Shown here in pieces: positions 1-5,517 of a DNA stretch of 6,324 nt. Each line of letters starts with the position of its first letter. Position 1 is the stretch's first letter. A program made the translations under genes and the position numbers. Origin of the DNA: an uncultured Bacillus sp. (GTDB lineage: Bacteria; Bacillota; Bacilli; Bacillales_B; DSM-18226); contig NZ_CAMLDX010000139.1 in assembly GCF_946478885.1 (NCBI RefSeq), forward strand, positions 1 to 6,324, in the 5' to 3' direction. Below the pieces are notes generated by a model, which was not told the origin of the DNA, ran no database searches, and saw only the letters and a program-made list of their open reading frames with translations.

Positions 1-2
1 AC

Positions 3-143
3 TTTATCGGCTCCTATCCCTGGTTGATTGGAACCGCAGTGCTATTTGTTTCTCAGCTGTTCTTCTCAGCATGGTTTGTCATACTCGGCATGAGGATGCT
101 GGGCAGATCAGAAGAAGTAGTAGCATCAGATTGTAATAACTAA
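3..143 (+). CDS. C-terminal end of a small membrane protein (5' truncated by window edge)
   Basis: The frame starting at base 3 is open from the window edge to a TAA at 141-143 and gives 46 residues. The other two forward frames stop within the same stretch. The translation contains one long hydrophobic segment (from about WLIGTAVLF to AWFVILGM) followed by a short polar tail with R-S-E-E and a D-C-N-N end. This reads as a last transmembrane helix followed by a hydrophilic C-terminus. The family cannot be identified from this fragment. No clear terminator hairpin with a T tract follows the stop directly. The call rests only on an open frame and hydrophobicity, so it could be a chance frame. 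Confidence 0.45.
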   Translation, partial: FIGSYPWLIGTAVLFVSQLFFSAWFVILGMRMLGRSEEVVASDCNN

Positions 144-286
144 TTATTTTTGGCTATTTTCCCCGGATATTATGGTGAACTGCGTCGTTTGATGTCAAGA
201 AAGGGTAAATAGCAGGTCTAAAAAGCACATAAAAAAGGGTTTCCGGACTTTGAGTTTTTAAAATGATCATAGCTTTGGAAAATCAA

Positions 287-311
287 TATTTACATTAAAT
301 ACATGTAAATA
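287..311. repeat. AT-rich inverted repeat, 9-bp arms
   Basis: TATTTACAT (287-295) and ATGTAAATA (303-311) are perfect inverted arms around a 7-nt centre. The symmetry and AT content fit a dimeric regulator operator or a weak hairpin. No intact gene lies close enough to assign it. It sits in the 430-base stretch between the first CDS and the regulator relic, where no gene is seen. Confidence 0.4.
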
Positions 312-329
312 ATGTGAGAACCATTTTGC

Positions 330-358
330 GGGTGGTGTCAGCTACGCTGGTACAACCC
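330..358. repeat. Imperfect hairpin carrying a GCTGGTA-AACCCC repeat unit
   Basis: Bases 330-342 pair with 346-358 around a TAC loop, with one G/A mismatch and two G-U wobbles. The right arm holds GCTGGTACAACCCC (346-359). This recurs as GCTGGTAGAACCCC at 496-509, exactly 150 bases further on, with one mismatch. On the minus strand both copies read Gly-(Leu/Phe)-Tyr-Gln, so they may be diverged copies of one gene tail. Confidence 0.45.
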
Positions 359-414
359 CATATAGGATTGTTATTCAATTAACAGTCTTCAACACTCAGG
401 CGCTTGAGTAACGA

Positions 415-457
415 AATAAGTCCAATTTCTCAATTTTACTGAGAAATTGGACTTATT
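415..457. repeat. Perfect 18-bp hairpin (possible terminator or mobile-element end)
   Basis: The arm AATAAGTCCAATTTCTCA (415-432) is exactly inverted at 440-457 around a 7-nt loop. A perfect 18-bp stem is far longer than chance. On the minus strand it lies 15 nt after the stop of the short gene tail at 473-508, where a terminator would be expected. The bases beyond either arm are only moderately T-rich, so an insertion-element end is equally possible. Confidence 0.6.
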
Positions 458-472
458 AATATTGTAATTTCC

Positions 473-508
473 TTAACGTTGTAAATCTGCGTTTTGCTGG
501 TAGAACCC
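473..508 (-). pseudogene. Short gene 3'-tail remnant ending NADLQR-stop
   Basis: On the minus strand this stretch reads GFYQQNADLQR and then TAA, and it is closed upstream by a TAG at 509-511. The same last six residues plus stop, NADLQR-TAA, occur on the plus strand at 2961-2981. Two such tails in opposite orientation, each associated with a long hairpin, suggest the 3' end of a multi-copy gene such as a transposase or another mobile-element gene. The parent family was not recognised. Confidence 0.4.
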
Positions 509-574
509 CTATTTAGAAAAGATTATACAATGTGATAAGAGGGATTAACATAACTCCATTATTGTAGACAAGGA

Positions 575-889
575 CTAATGCTGGATGAGCTCTAATAAAA
601 TATGCAATCCTTTTTTTAATTCTTTCAATGGTGCATAGGCATAGGAAAGACGAATATGATGTAAATCGCTTGATTCATAAATATAACCTGGATTAATCAA
701 CACATTTTGATTTAATAACTTTAAAAATAACGCCTTATTTACAATAGGTTCATGAAACCTGAGCCATATATAAAACCCACCTTCAGATTTTTTCCACGTA
801 GCGATTTTTTGAAATTGCTGTTCTAATATTTCTTCTACAAATGTAGCCCTTCTTTTCAACTGCTCACGAAGTTTAATTATTCTATGGAA
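575..889 (-). pseudogene. MocR/GntR-family regulator, C-terminal aminotransferase-domain relic
   Basis: The minus-strand frame gives about 105 residues from FHRIIKLREQLKRRATF to the TAG at 575-577. It matches the final part of the PLP-dependent aminotransferase-like domain of MocR regulators: a basic helix of KLREQLKRR type, the GGFYIWLRF strand, NVLINPGYIY (the usual V-x-PG region before the closing strand), and IRLSYAYAPLKELKKGL. Full MocR proteins are about 450-480 residues, with an N-terminal GntR helix-turn-helix. That domain and most of the fold 1 domain, including the PLP-binding lysine, are missing. An in-frame TAG lies at 890-892, and no MocR-like sequence was seen beyond it. A Met codon at 857-859 opens a 94-residue ORF, but no ribosome binding site was seen before it. 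This is a gene remnant and is probably not functional. Confidence 0.75.
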
Positions 890-896
890 CTATTAA

Positions 897-1207
897 ATAA
901 ATTTATTTCGAAATCGAAAAAATTTCCACCAAAAATCTCCAAGAGGAGGGGAAGATAGATCTGACAGTTATGTGGATGCTGAAATTGTCAATATAGGAAA
1001 CAAAGAAGTTGTACGCTTCATTATGCGTGATGTGTTTGACTTTAGTTGCTATTCGTGCCTAAGCATTTCGAGGGAATGGAACACTTCGAGTCTCGAAGTA
1101 ATAATATGATTAACAATGTAAATATGTACTTTGCAAAAATCTCGGGAAATTCCAATGAAGAAATTGTTTTCTATTTTTATAATGGGTCAGATTGTTGTAT
1201 AAATTAA
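897..1207 (+). pseudogene. Frame-broken relic of an unidentified protein
   Basis: Frame 3 is open from 897 to a TGA at 1107-1109 and contains a protein-like stretch (SYVDAEIVNIGNKEVVRF, then IMRDVFDF). The neighbouring frame is open from 1046 to the TAA at 1205-1207 and continues in a protein-like way (VPKHFEGMEHFESRSNNM, then YFAKISGNSNEEIVFYFYNG). One indel between about 1046 and 1107 would join them. No start codon sits correctly behind the GAGGAGG-like run at 943-949. The simplest reading is a decayed gene that has lost its 5' end. The family is unknown, and both frames could still be chance. Confidence 0.3.
1083..1099. repeat. 17-bp palindrome with 8-bp arms
   Basis: ACTTCGAG (1083-1090) and CTCGAAGT (1092-1099) are perfect inverted arms around a single T. 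TTCGAG also occurs 18 bases upstream at 1067-1072. It lies in the junction zone where the relic at 897-1207 changes frame. It may be an operator or a scar of local rearrangement. Confidence 0.4.
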
Positions 1208-1263
1208 AGACTTTCATCGGCAATAATATGCGAACCTACGCCTAGATTCTTAATTAAAAATGG

Positions 1264-1293
1264 TTGAACATTGTAGTATAGTAAAACTTATAA
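1264..1293 (+). promoter_or_regulatory. Candidate sigma-A promoter for the leader/RsgA unit
   Basis: TTGAAC (1264-1269) and TTATAA (1288-1293) are spaced 18 bp apart and fit -35 and -10 hexamers loosely. Transcription would start near 1300, just before the leader ribosome binding site. TATAGT at 1277-1282 is an alternative -10, but its -35 region is poor. Confidence 0.4.
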
Positions 1294-1318
1294 GTAATCG
1301 AAAGGAGATGTTGCTTTT

Positions 1319-1375
1319 ATGTATAGCAACCAAAGCTTGGAGATTGTAACAAATGGGGAGGTATGTGCAAAATAA
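1319..1375 (+). CDS. 18-residue leader peptide upstream of rsgA-like gene
   Basis: ATG at 1319 begins an 18-codon frame, MYSNQSLEIVTNGEVCAK, closed by TAA at 1373-1375. A strong ribosome binding site, AAAGGAG, lies at 1301-1307, 11 nt before the ATG. It ends 56 bases before the TTG start proposed for the GTPase. Codons 13-15 contain GGGAGGT, one arm of an RNA stem whose other arm can instead cover the GTPase ribosome binding site. A short, well-translated ORF embedded in alternative stems is the hallmark of translational attenuators such as those of erm and cat genes. Its sequence was not recognised as a known leader. A start at 1308 is unlikely because it abuts the ribosome binding site. Confidence 0.6.
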   Translation: MYSNQSLEIVTNGEVCAK

Positions 1376-1423
1376 ATTTTATGCATAGAACCTCCCAAAG
1401 GTTATTATCTAAACTTTAGGAGG
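1356..1423 (+). promoter_or_regulatory. Translational attenuator: competing stems over the rsgA-like ribosome binding site
   Basis: Three segments are visible. A is GGGAGGT (1356-1362), inside the leader ORF. B is ACCTCCC (1390-1396). C is CTTTAGGAGG (1414-1423), which contains the Shine-Dalgarno sequence. B pairs perfectly with A (7 bp, with further AAAAT/ATTTT pairing inside). It also pairs with C: CCTCCCAAAG (1391-1400) matches C with one C/A mismatch. A:B and B:C exclude each other. A:B leaves the ribosome binding site free, while B:C buries it. A ribosome reading the late leader codons would melt A and favour the closed form. Poor or early-stalled leader translation would favour the open form. 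The pairing is seen in the sequence; the switching logic is inference. Confidence 0.6.
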
Positions 1424-1431
1424 AAATGAAG

Positions 1432-2517
1432 TTGAATAATATTGATATGAAAAATTTAGGACTTACTGAAGAATTTATACAGGAGTCTAAAATATACAAA
1501 GATCTTTTTATTGGTCGAGTTTCATCGCAATCTAAAAGTTTATATAAAGTGATGACGGAAAATGGTGAGATTGCAGCTGAGATATCAGGGAAATTTCATT
1601 ATAGTGTAAAAGAACTTTCTGAATATCCTGCTGTTGGAGATTTTGTAATGGTCGATAGAACAGATAATTCACAGGGAAACGGAATTATTCACCACATACT
1701 TACACGGAAAAGTATTTTTGCGCGTAAAGTGGCAGGTTCTAAGGAAGATATTCAGATTGTCGCTATAAATATTGATACCGTTTTTATTTGTATGTCACTG
1801 AACAATGATTTTAACCTTCGTAGACTAGAGCGTTACCTTTCCATCGCTTGGGACAGTGGAGCAATACCAGTTATTATACTTACAAAATCAGATTTATGTA
1901 AGGAAATAGAGGTAAGACTTAACGAAATATCTTCTATTGCACTAGGTGTAGAGGTGCTTGTTACAACAAGTACTTCTGATGAAGGGTATCAATCATTAAA
2001 AAGATATCTTTCTAGTGGTAAAACAGTGGCGTTTATAGGATCATCTGGGGTTGGAAAATCGACCTTAATCAATTGTCTGCTCGGACAAAATATATTAGAT
2101 ACAAATGGGATAAGAAATGATGATAGGGGCAGACATACTACTACTAGGCGTGAACTGATTATGTTGCCGAATTTAGGCGTTGTTATAGACACTCCAGGTA
2201 TGAGGGAACTGGGGATTATTAGTGCGGATTTTACGAAATCCTTTGCTGATATTGATGAACTTGCTTCTAATTGTAAATTTAACGACTGTACTCATAAGAA
2301 TGAGCCAAACTGTGCAGTGCAAAAAGCAATTAAAGATGGCACTTTGTCAGTTGAAAGGCTTGAAAGCTATTGGAAACTTAAAAGAGAAACTAAGTATGAA
2401 GGCTTGAATTCTAAAATGATTGAAAAAGAAAAGATAAGTGAAATGTTTAGTGGTATAGGTGGCATGAAAAACGCTAGGAAATTCATCAAAGAACAAAACA
2501 GAAAAAAAAGAAGATGA
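1432..2517 (+). CDS. rsgA: Ribosome small-subunit-dependent GTPase, RsgA family (long form)
   Basis: RsgA/YjeQ proteins are circularly permuted GTPases that bind the 30S subunit and act in its late maturation in the cytoplasm. The protein has an N-terminal OB-fold region (about residues 25-105), then the permuted G motifs: G4 TKSD (about 151-154), G1 GSSGVGKST (203-211), G2 GRHTTT (233-238) and G3 DTPG (253-256). The C-terminal zinc knuckle has Cys281, Cys286, His288 and Cys294, and the protein ends in a basic tail. All key residues are present. At about 361 residues it is longer than the B. subtilis housekeeping CpgA (298), which suggests an accessory paralogue. Start choice: ATG at 1426 is only 2 nt after AGGAGG, whereas TTG at 1432 has 8-nt spacing and is preferred. 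ATG at 1426 would add two residues. An 18-codon leader ORF and overlapping stems precede it, so translation is probably attenuated. A terminator follows. The gene is visibly more AT-rich than the genes after 3281. Confidence 0.93.
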   Translation: MNNIDMKNLGLTEEFIQESKIYKDLFIGRVSSQSKSLYKVMTENGEIAAEISGKFHYSVKELSEYPAVGDFVMVDRTDNSQGNGIIHHILTRKSIFARKVAGSKEDIQIVAINIDTVFICMSLNNDFNLRRLERYLSIAWDSGAIPVIILTKSDLCKEIEVRLNEISSIALGVEVLVTTSTSDEGYQSLKRYLSSGKTVAFIGSSGVGKSTLINCLLGQNILDTNGIRNDDRGRHTTTRRELIMLPNLGVVIDTPGMRELGIISADFTKSFADIDELASNCKFNDCTHKNEPNCAVQKAIKDGTLSVERLESYWKLKRETKYEGLNSKMIEKEKISEMFSGIGGMKNARKFIKEQNRKKRR

Positions 2518-2548
2518 AATCCTAGAAATGTTTGAGATGAAGATTTGA

Positions 2549-2584
2549 GTAACGGCTCGATCTTGAGCCGTTACGTTATTGTTT
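2549..2584 (+). terminator. Rho-independent terminator after rsgA-like gene
   Basis: GTAACGGCTC (2549-2558) and GAGCCGTTAC (2565-2574) form a perfect 10-bp stem with a 6-nt loop. A T-rich tail, GTTATTGTTT, follows. It begins 31 nt after the RsgA stop codon and closes that transcription unit. Confidence 0.8.
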
Positions 2585-2735
2585 AGATAGAATGGGTTGT
2601 ATAGTGAAATGACATTTTTATTTGCAGCTTCATGGCAAGAGCTTATATTCAATTTCTGCAATCAGGCGCAATTGTGGAGCAACTTAGGTAGAAGATGTTC
2701 AAAATTTTTTATGAAACCGAAACTTAAATCTGCTA

Positions 2736-2788
2736 GATAACAATCCATTTTGATCCAATTTTTTTAAAATTGATTCTTGTTAGTTATC
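2736..2788. repeat. Nested AT-rich imperfect hairpin
   Basis: An inner stem pairs CAATTTT (2756-2762) with AAAATTG (2766-2772). An outer arm, GATAACAA (2736-2743), can pair with TTGTTA (2777-2782) or GTTATC (2783-2788). This is one of four hairpins in a 700-base stretch (2585-3280) where no convincing gene is seen. Confidence 0.4.
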
Positions 2789-2874
2789 GTCAAATGTAGG
2801 TTACGAGGCATTTTTGTTCAAACTTTATTTTAAAGCTACACGGGTAGTACGAATAAAATATTCAAGAAAAGGGC

Positions 2875-2899
2875 GCCATACTTCAAAAGGAAGTATGGC
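2875..2899. repeat. Perfect 10-bp hairpin
   Basis: GCCATACTTC (2875-2884) and GAAGTATGGC (2890-2899) surround an AAAAG loop. TATTCTTATT follows, so it could terminate plus-strand transcription. A weak open frame, from 2784 to the TAA at 2979-2981, runs through it. Confidence 0.5.
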
Positions 2900-2944
2900 T
2901 ATTCTTATTGAAGTAAAGGTGCAAATAAGGGTAATTTTTAGTTT

Positions 2945-3004
2945 GGGGAATCGTCTTGAAAATGCGGATTTACAACGCTAAGCACATTTTCAAGACGATT
3001 CCCC
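2945..3004. repeat. Perfect 20-bp inverted repeat around a 20-nt loop
   Basis: GGGGAATCGTCTTGAAAATG (2945-2964) is exactly inverted at 2985-3004. The left arm and loop also encode the tail GNRLENADLQR-TAA (stop 2979-2981). Its last six residues match the minus-strand tail at 473-490. A perfect 20-bp repeat of this kind suggests the end of an insertion element or a miniature element, or a very stable transcript end. Confidence 0.65.
2946..2981 (+). pseudogene. Second copy of the NADLQR gene-tail remnant
   Basis: The frame reads GNRLENADLQR and then TAA. It is open back to 2784, but the only Met is at 2895, so any complete product would be about 28 residues. The shared NADLQR-stop with the inverted copy at 473-508 indicates a common origin. 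Upstream residues are not recognisable as a known family. Together the two copies bracket the regulator relic and the RsgA unit in opposite orientation. Confidence 0.4.
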
Positions 3005-3031
3005 CATTTTTAACAACGTTAAAAAAGTTTC

Positions 3032-3061
3032 AATGGTCTTAAAGAATCTAACGAGACCATT
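3032..3061. terminator. Small hairpin with T-rich flanks, possible bidirectional terminator
   Basis: AATGGTCT (3032-3039) and AGACCATT (3054-3061) form an 8-bp stem with a 14-nt loop. TTCTTC follows on the plus strand. On the minus strand the stem is followed by GAAAC and then six T residues. It separates the repeat-rich stretch from the oxidase cassette. Confidence 0.4.
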
Positions 3062-3120
3062 TTCTTCGAGCTAACATGCTGTTACTTTGTGGCAAAATGA
3101 AAAAGCCGTTGTTCACCCTT

Positions 3121-3149
3121 ACCTTCCCATTACAAAAAAACATACAATT
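3121..3149 (+). promoter_or_regulatory. Candidate sporulation-type (sigma-E/sigma-K) promoter
   Basis: CATACAATT (3141-3149) matches the sigma-E -10 pattern CATACA-N-T, and nearly matches the sigma-K pattern CATA-NNN-TA. AC at 3121-3122 could be the short sigma-K -35 element, at about the right distance. No good sigma-E -35 is seen. The site is about 130 bases upstream of the first gene of the cassette that contains the CotA-like gene. B. subtilis cotA is a late mother-cell gene, which makes the idea reasonable, but short motifs in AT-rich DNA are weak evidence. Confidence 0.25.
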
Positions 3150-3280
3150 TCAAAAGTCTCTAGTTTGCCTTCAATTGTTTTGTCAACGGCCTCGGTATAG
3201 GTTTGGCTTGACGAAGGAGGCCGATTGAGTTTTGGCATCATGCCCAAAAGAAAAGCATAGGCTATGATGAGGTGAGCCGA

Positions 3281-4334
3281 ATGTTTAGCGGAAATACAGT
3301 TGACACAACACGAATTTGGGGAGATCATGCAATCTCCGTTATGATTAATGCATTACAGATGGCCCGGATTTCCTAAAAGTACAGTTCCTTGGCGACCCAA
3401 TGCGCTTGTTATCGCTCCGATCCAAGCCTTTCAATTTGCATTTACTGCGTCCTCGCTTGTTCACCATCCGAATAACGCACCTGTAATACTCGTACCAGAG
3501 AAACTGACAGAGGACCTCAGCAAAGAAATTATCCGGCTGTCTCCTGCAGGGAAAAGTGTCGAGGCTCAAGCGTTTTTAATCGGCCCGGTTTCTGAAATTG
3601 TCGAGCATCAACTTAAAGCGAAGGGTTTGACAACCCTTCGGATTGGAAATACACAGCCCTATGAAACGTCTATCGCCGTTTCTGAATATCGTTTGTCGTA
3701 TCCGCCCAAGTCGGAGCAGGGCAGAAAAAATGTGTTACTTCTGTCGGGAAAATTTTTCTCGGAAGGCATGGCCGCAGTTGGCTATGCAATGCATGAAGGG
3801 CTTCCCGTCCTGTTATCCATGAGGATGCAGATCCCGATTGAAGTGCGGCAGTTTTTAATCGGACACCCGACCCTAAATGTCTATATTGTCGGTTCGGAAG
3901 CCGTGATTTCACGAGAGGTGGAAACACAGATCCGTGCAATGATGAGGGGGACTGTTGTTCGAATATCAGGGTTATCTCCGTATGAGACTTCCGTCAATTT
4001 TTCCCGTTTTTTCGATCCGACTACCGGCGTAGGATGGAATCGTAGCCAACCGGGGAGGGGAGATGCGTTCTCAACAGTTCCTGCGAATGACTGGCAGCTT
4101 GGCGTCATCTCCGGCTTGTTTTCTCACTTGGGGAAGCACGCTCCTCTGCTTTTTGTTGATCGGAATAAGATTCCTCAAGTGGTTCGGAGTTATTTGCAGG
4201 CTTTGAATCCCGAAAGGAGAACCTCTCTGCCGTCTTATATGCACGCATACGTATTTGGAAACTTTGATTCAATAGCGTACGAAACCCAAGTGCAAATCGA
4301 AGAACAAATTATATTAAGGGAACGGGAACACTAA
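3281..4334 (+). pseudogene. Cell-wall-binding-repeat (CW_binding_2) protein, frameshifted near the 5' end
   Basis: ATG at 3281 follows GAGGTGA (3269-3275) and encodes an N-terminus with DTTRIWGDHAISVM, stopping at TAA 3374-3376. The adjacent frame is open from before 3348 to 4334 and carries the rest. An extra base near 3362-3373, possibly in the CCCGG run, would explain the break. Three repeats of the CW_binding_2 type are visible. Each starts with an R-I-x-G motif (RIWG; RIGNTQPYETS at 98-108; RISGLSPYETS at 205-215, numbered from Met 3348) and ends near a V/F-x-G-S-type strand such as VYIVGSEAVISREVE. Family members bind cell envelope polymers in clostridia. This one shows no signal peptide or transmembrane segment, so an intracellular or spore-coat role is possible. 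A sequencing error would make it an intact gene of about 350 residues. Otherwise a 328-residue product from ATG 3348 would lack the first repeat start. Confidence 0.75.
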
Positions 4335-4350
4335 AGGGTGCCAGGTTGGT

Positions 4351-4375
4351 TTACGTAGGAATTTCAACTACGTAA
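4351..4375. repeat. 8-bp inverted repeat between the first two cassette genes
   Basis: TTACGTAG (4351-4358) and CTACGTAA (4368-4375) flank a 9-nt loop in the 107-base gap before the sulfite-oxidase-like gene. The bases that follow are AT-rich but lack a clean T tract. It could be a weak terminator, an mRNA-processing hairpin or an operator. Confidence 0.4.
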
Positions 4376-4441
4376 GATCTTTATAAATACATCATATAAA
4401 TCAATGTAGGAATACCAAAAATCGATTATAGGGTGGTAACA

Positions 4442-5503
4442 TTGCGTTTACCGGACATAAAGCCTTATCTTGTTACTCGAAGATTGATCCCGGAAAATCA
4501 AGAAAATCCAATCCATTTTATTTCTACAGCCATTACCCCAGAACACTACTTTTATAGAAGAAATCATTTTCCCTATCCTGCTTTATCAGAGCAGTCGTTC
4601 TTGCTTTCTGCAGGTAGAGAAGTTCAGAGACCGCTGACTTTCCATTATCAAGATTTACTCCGTATGCCGTCAAAAGAATTGTTGGTTGTTTTAGAGTGCT
4701 CTGGAAACAACAGAGGACATTTTCGACCGAGAGTTTTTGGTGAACAATGGGAAGGTGGAGCCATTAGTCAGGGCATTTGGAGAGGAGTCGCTTTAAGAGA
4801 TCTGCTTAAATTGACCGGAATGCATTCTACTGCAAAGGAAATCGTGTTTGAGGGATACGATTACGGGAAACGAACTGATCTTGAAGGCGAGTTTGTGTTT
4901 GCGAGAAGTCTTCCTTTGGAAAAAGCGTTGCATCCAGATACGTTTGTTGCATATGCGCTTAACGGAAAACCGATCCCATACAAACAAGGTTATCCGCTTA
5001 GGTTAATTGTTCCGCAGTGGTACGCGATGGCTTCCGTCAAATGGCTTCGGACCATTACCGTCATCGATACCCATTTCAACGGTCCATTCCAAGATATCGA
5101 TTACGTATATTATCCGGAAAAAGACAGTGATGCGGGAAAAATGCCTGTTACTACGATCCATGTCAATTCCATCATTCAGCAACCGTTAAACTGGAGTGTT
5201 TTGGATACAGGGATACATCAATTGCACGGTATTGCTTGGTCAGGAACAGGATTCATAACAAATGTTGAAATCTCCGTAGATGGAGGGGAGAACTGGAAAC
5301 GGGCTGCTGTTCAACCTATTTCCCAAAATCCGTACAGTTGGGTATTTTGGACTTATACATGGGTCGTTAATCAAAAAGGGGAGTATACGATTATGTCGAG
5401 GGCAACGGATTCGTACGGATTTGTTCAACCGAAGGTAGCAAAGTGGAACCGAAAAGGATATGGATATAATGCCTGTTCCACCGTACAAGTTAAAGTCGAT
5501 TAG
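4442..5503 (+). CDS. Sulfite-oxidase-family molybdopterin-dependent oxidoreductase
   Basis: This family uses a molybdopterin cofactor to oxidise sulfite or to handle related oxyanions or sulfoxides. The substrate here is unknown. Numbered from GTG 4433, the protein shows YRRNHFPYP (41-49), the family's conserved RNH motif, and then ECSGNNRGHF (88-97) with Cys89 as the expected Mo-ligating cysteine. These are followed by GYDYGKRTDLEG (141-152), SLPLEKALHP (159-168), GYPLRLIVP (186-194) and VKWL (202-205), all typical of the Moco domain. Residues from about 240 to the end fit the immunoglobulin-like dimerisation domain (VEISVDGGENW, YTIMSRATDSYG). There is no cytochrome b5 domain and no Tat signal, so a cytoplasmic location is likely. 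Start: GTG 4433 lacks a ribosome binding site, while TTG 4442 has GGTG 6 nt upstream and is preferred. The next gene starts 14 bp after the stop, indicating an operon. Confidence 0.9.
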   Translation: MRLPDIKPYLVTRRLIPENQENPIHFISTAITPEHYFYRRNHFPYPALSEQSFLLSAGREVQRPLTFHYQDLLRMPSKELLVVLECSGNNRGHFRPRVFGEQWEGGAISQGIWRGVALRDLLKLTGMHSTAKEIVFEGYDYGKRTDLEGEFVFARSLPLEKALHPDTFVAYALNGKPIPYKQGYPLRLIVPQWYAMASVKWLRTITVIDTHFNGPFQDIDYVYYPEKDSDAGKMPVTTIHVNSIIQQPLNWSVLDTGIHQLHGIAWSGTGFITNVEISVDGGENWKRAAVQPISQNPYSWVFWTYTWVVNQKGEYTIMSRATDSYGFVQPKVAKWNRKGYGYNACSTVQVKVD

Positions 5504-5504
5504 C

Positions 5505-5513
5505 AGGAGGTGA
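5505..5513 (+). promoter_or_regulatory. Strong ribosome binding site fixing the GTG start of the laccase gene
   Basis: AGGAGGTGA is a full match to the 16S rRNA anti-Shine-Dalgarno sequence. It overlaps nothing and sits right after the preceding stop codon, with 4 nt to GTG 5518 (7 nt from GGAGG). It supports the non-ATG start. Confidence 0.85.
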
Positions 5514-5517
5514 CAAA

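Noticed and set aside
1308..1346. Alternative leader start ATG at 1308 (12-codon frame)
   Set aside because: The ATG directly abuts the AAAGGAG ribosome binding site, so spacing is too short. The ATG at 1319 is 11 nt away and much better placed.
2347..2661. Minus-strand ORF of 104 codons across the end of the RsgA gene
   Set aside because: It is antisense to the clear RsgA C-terminus and runs through its terminator hairpin. The composition (many Phe and Ser) is that of a shadow frame.
2638..2730. Short plus-strand frames near 2600-2730 resembling protein fragments
   Set aside because: None has a start with a ribosome binding site or a recognisable motif, and their stops are close together. 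They cannot be told apart from chance.
3256..3264. CATAGGCTA, matching the sigma-K -10 pattern
   Set aside because: Transcription would begin at about 3271, inside the ribosome binding site at 3269-3275, and no AC element is found at the right distance upstream.
3119..3328. Minus-strand ORF of 69 codons
   Set aside because: It overlaps the probable leader region and 5' end of the cell-wall-repeat gene, has no recognisable domain, and its product is low-complexity in the way chance frames are.
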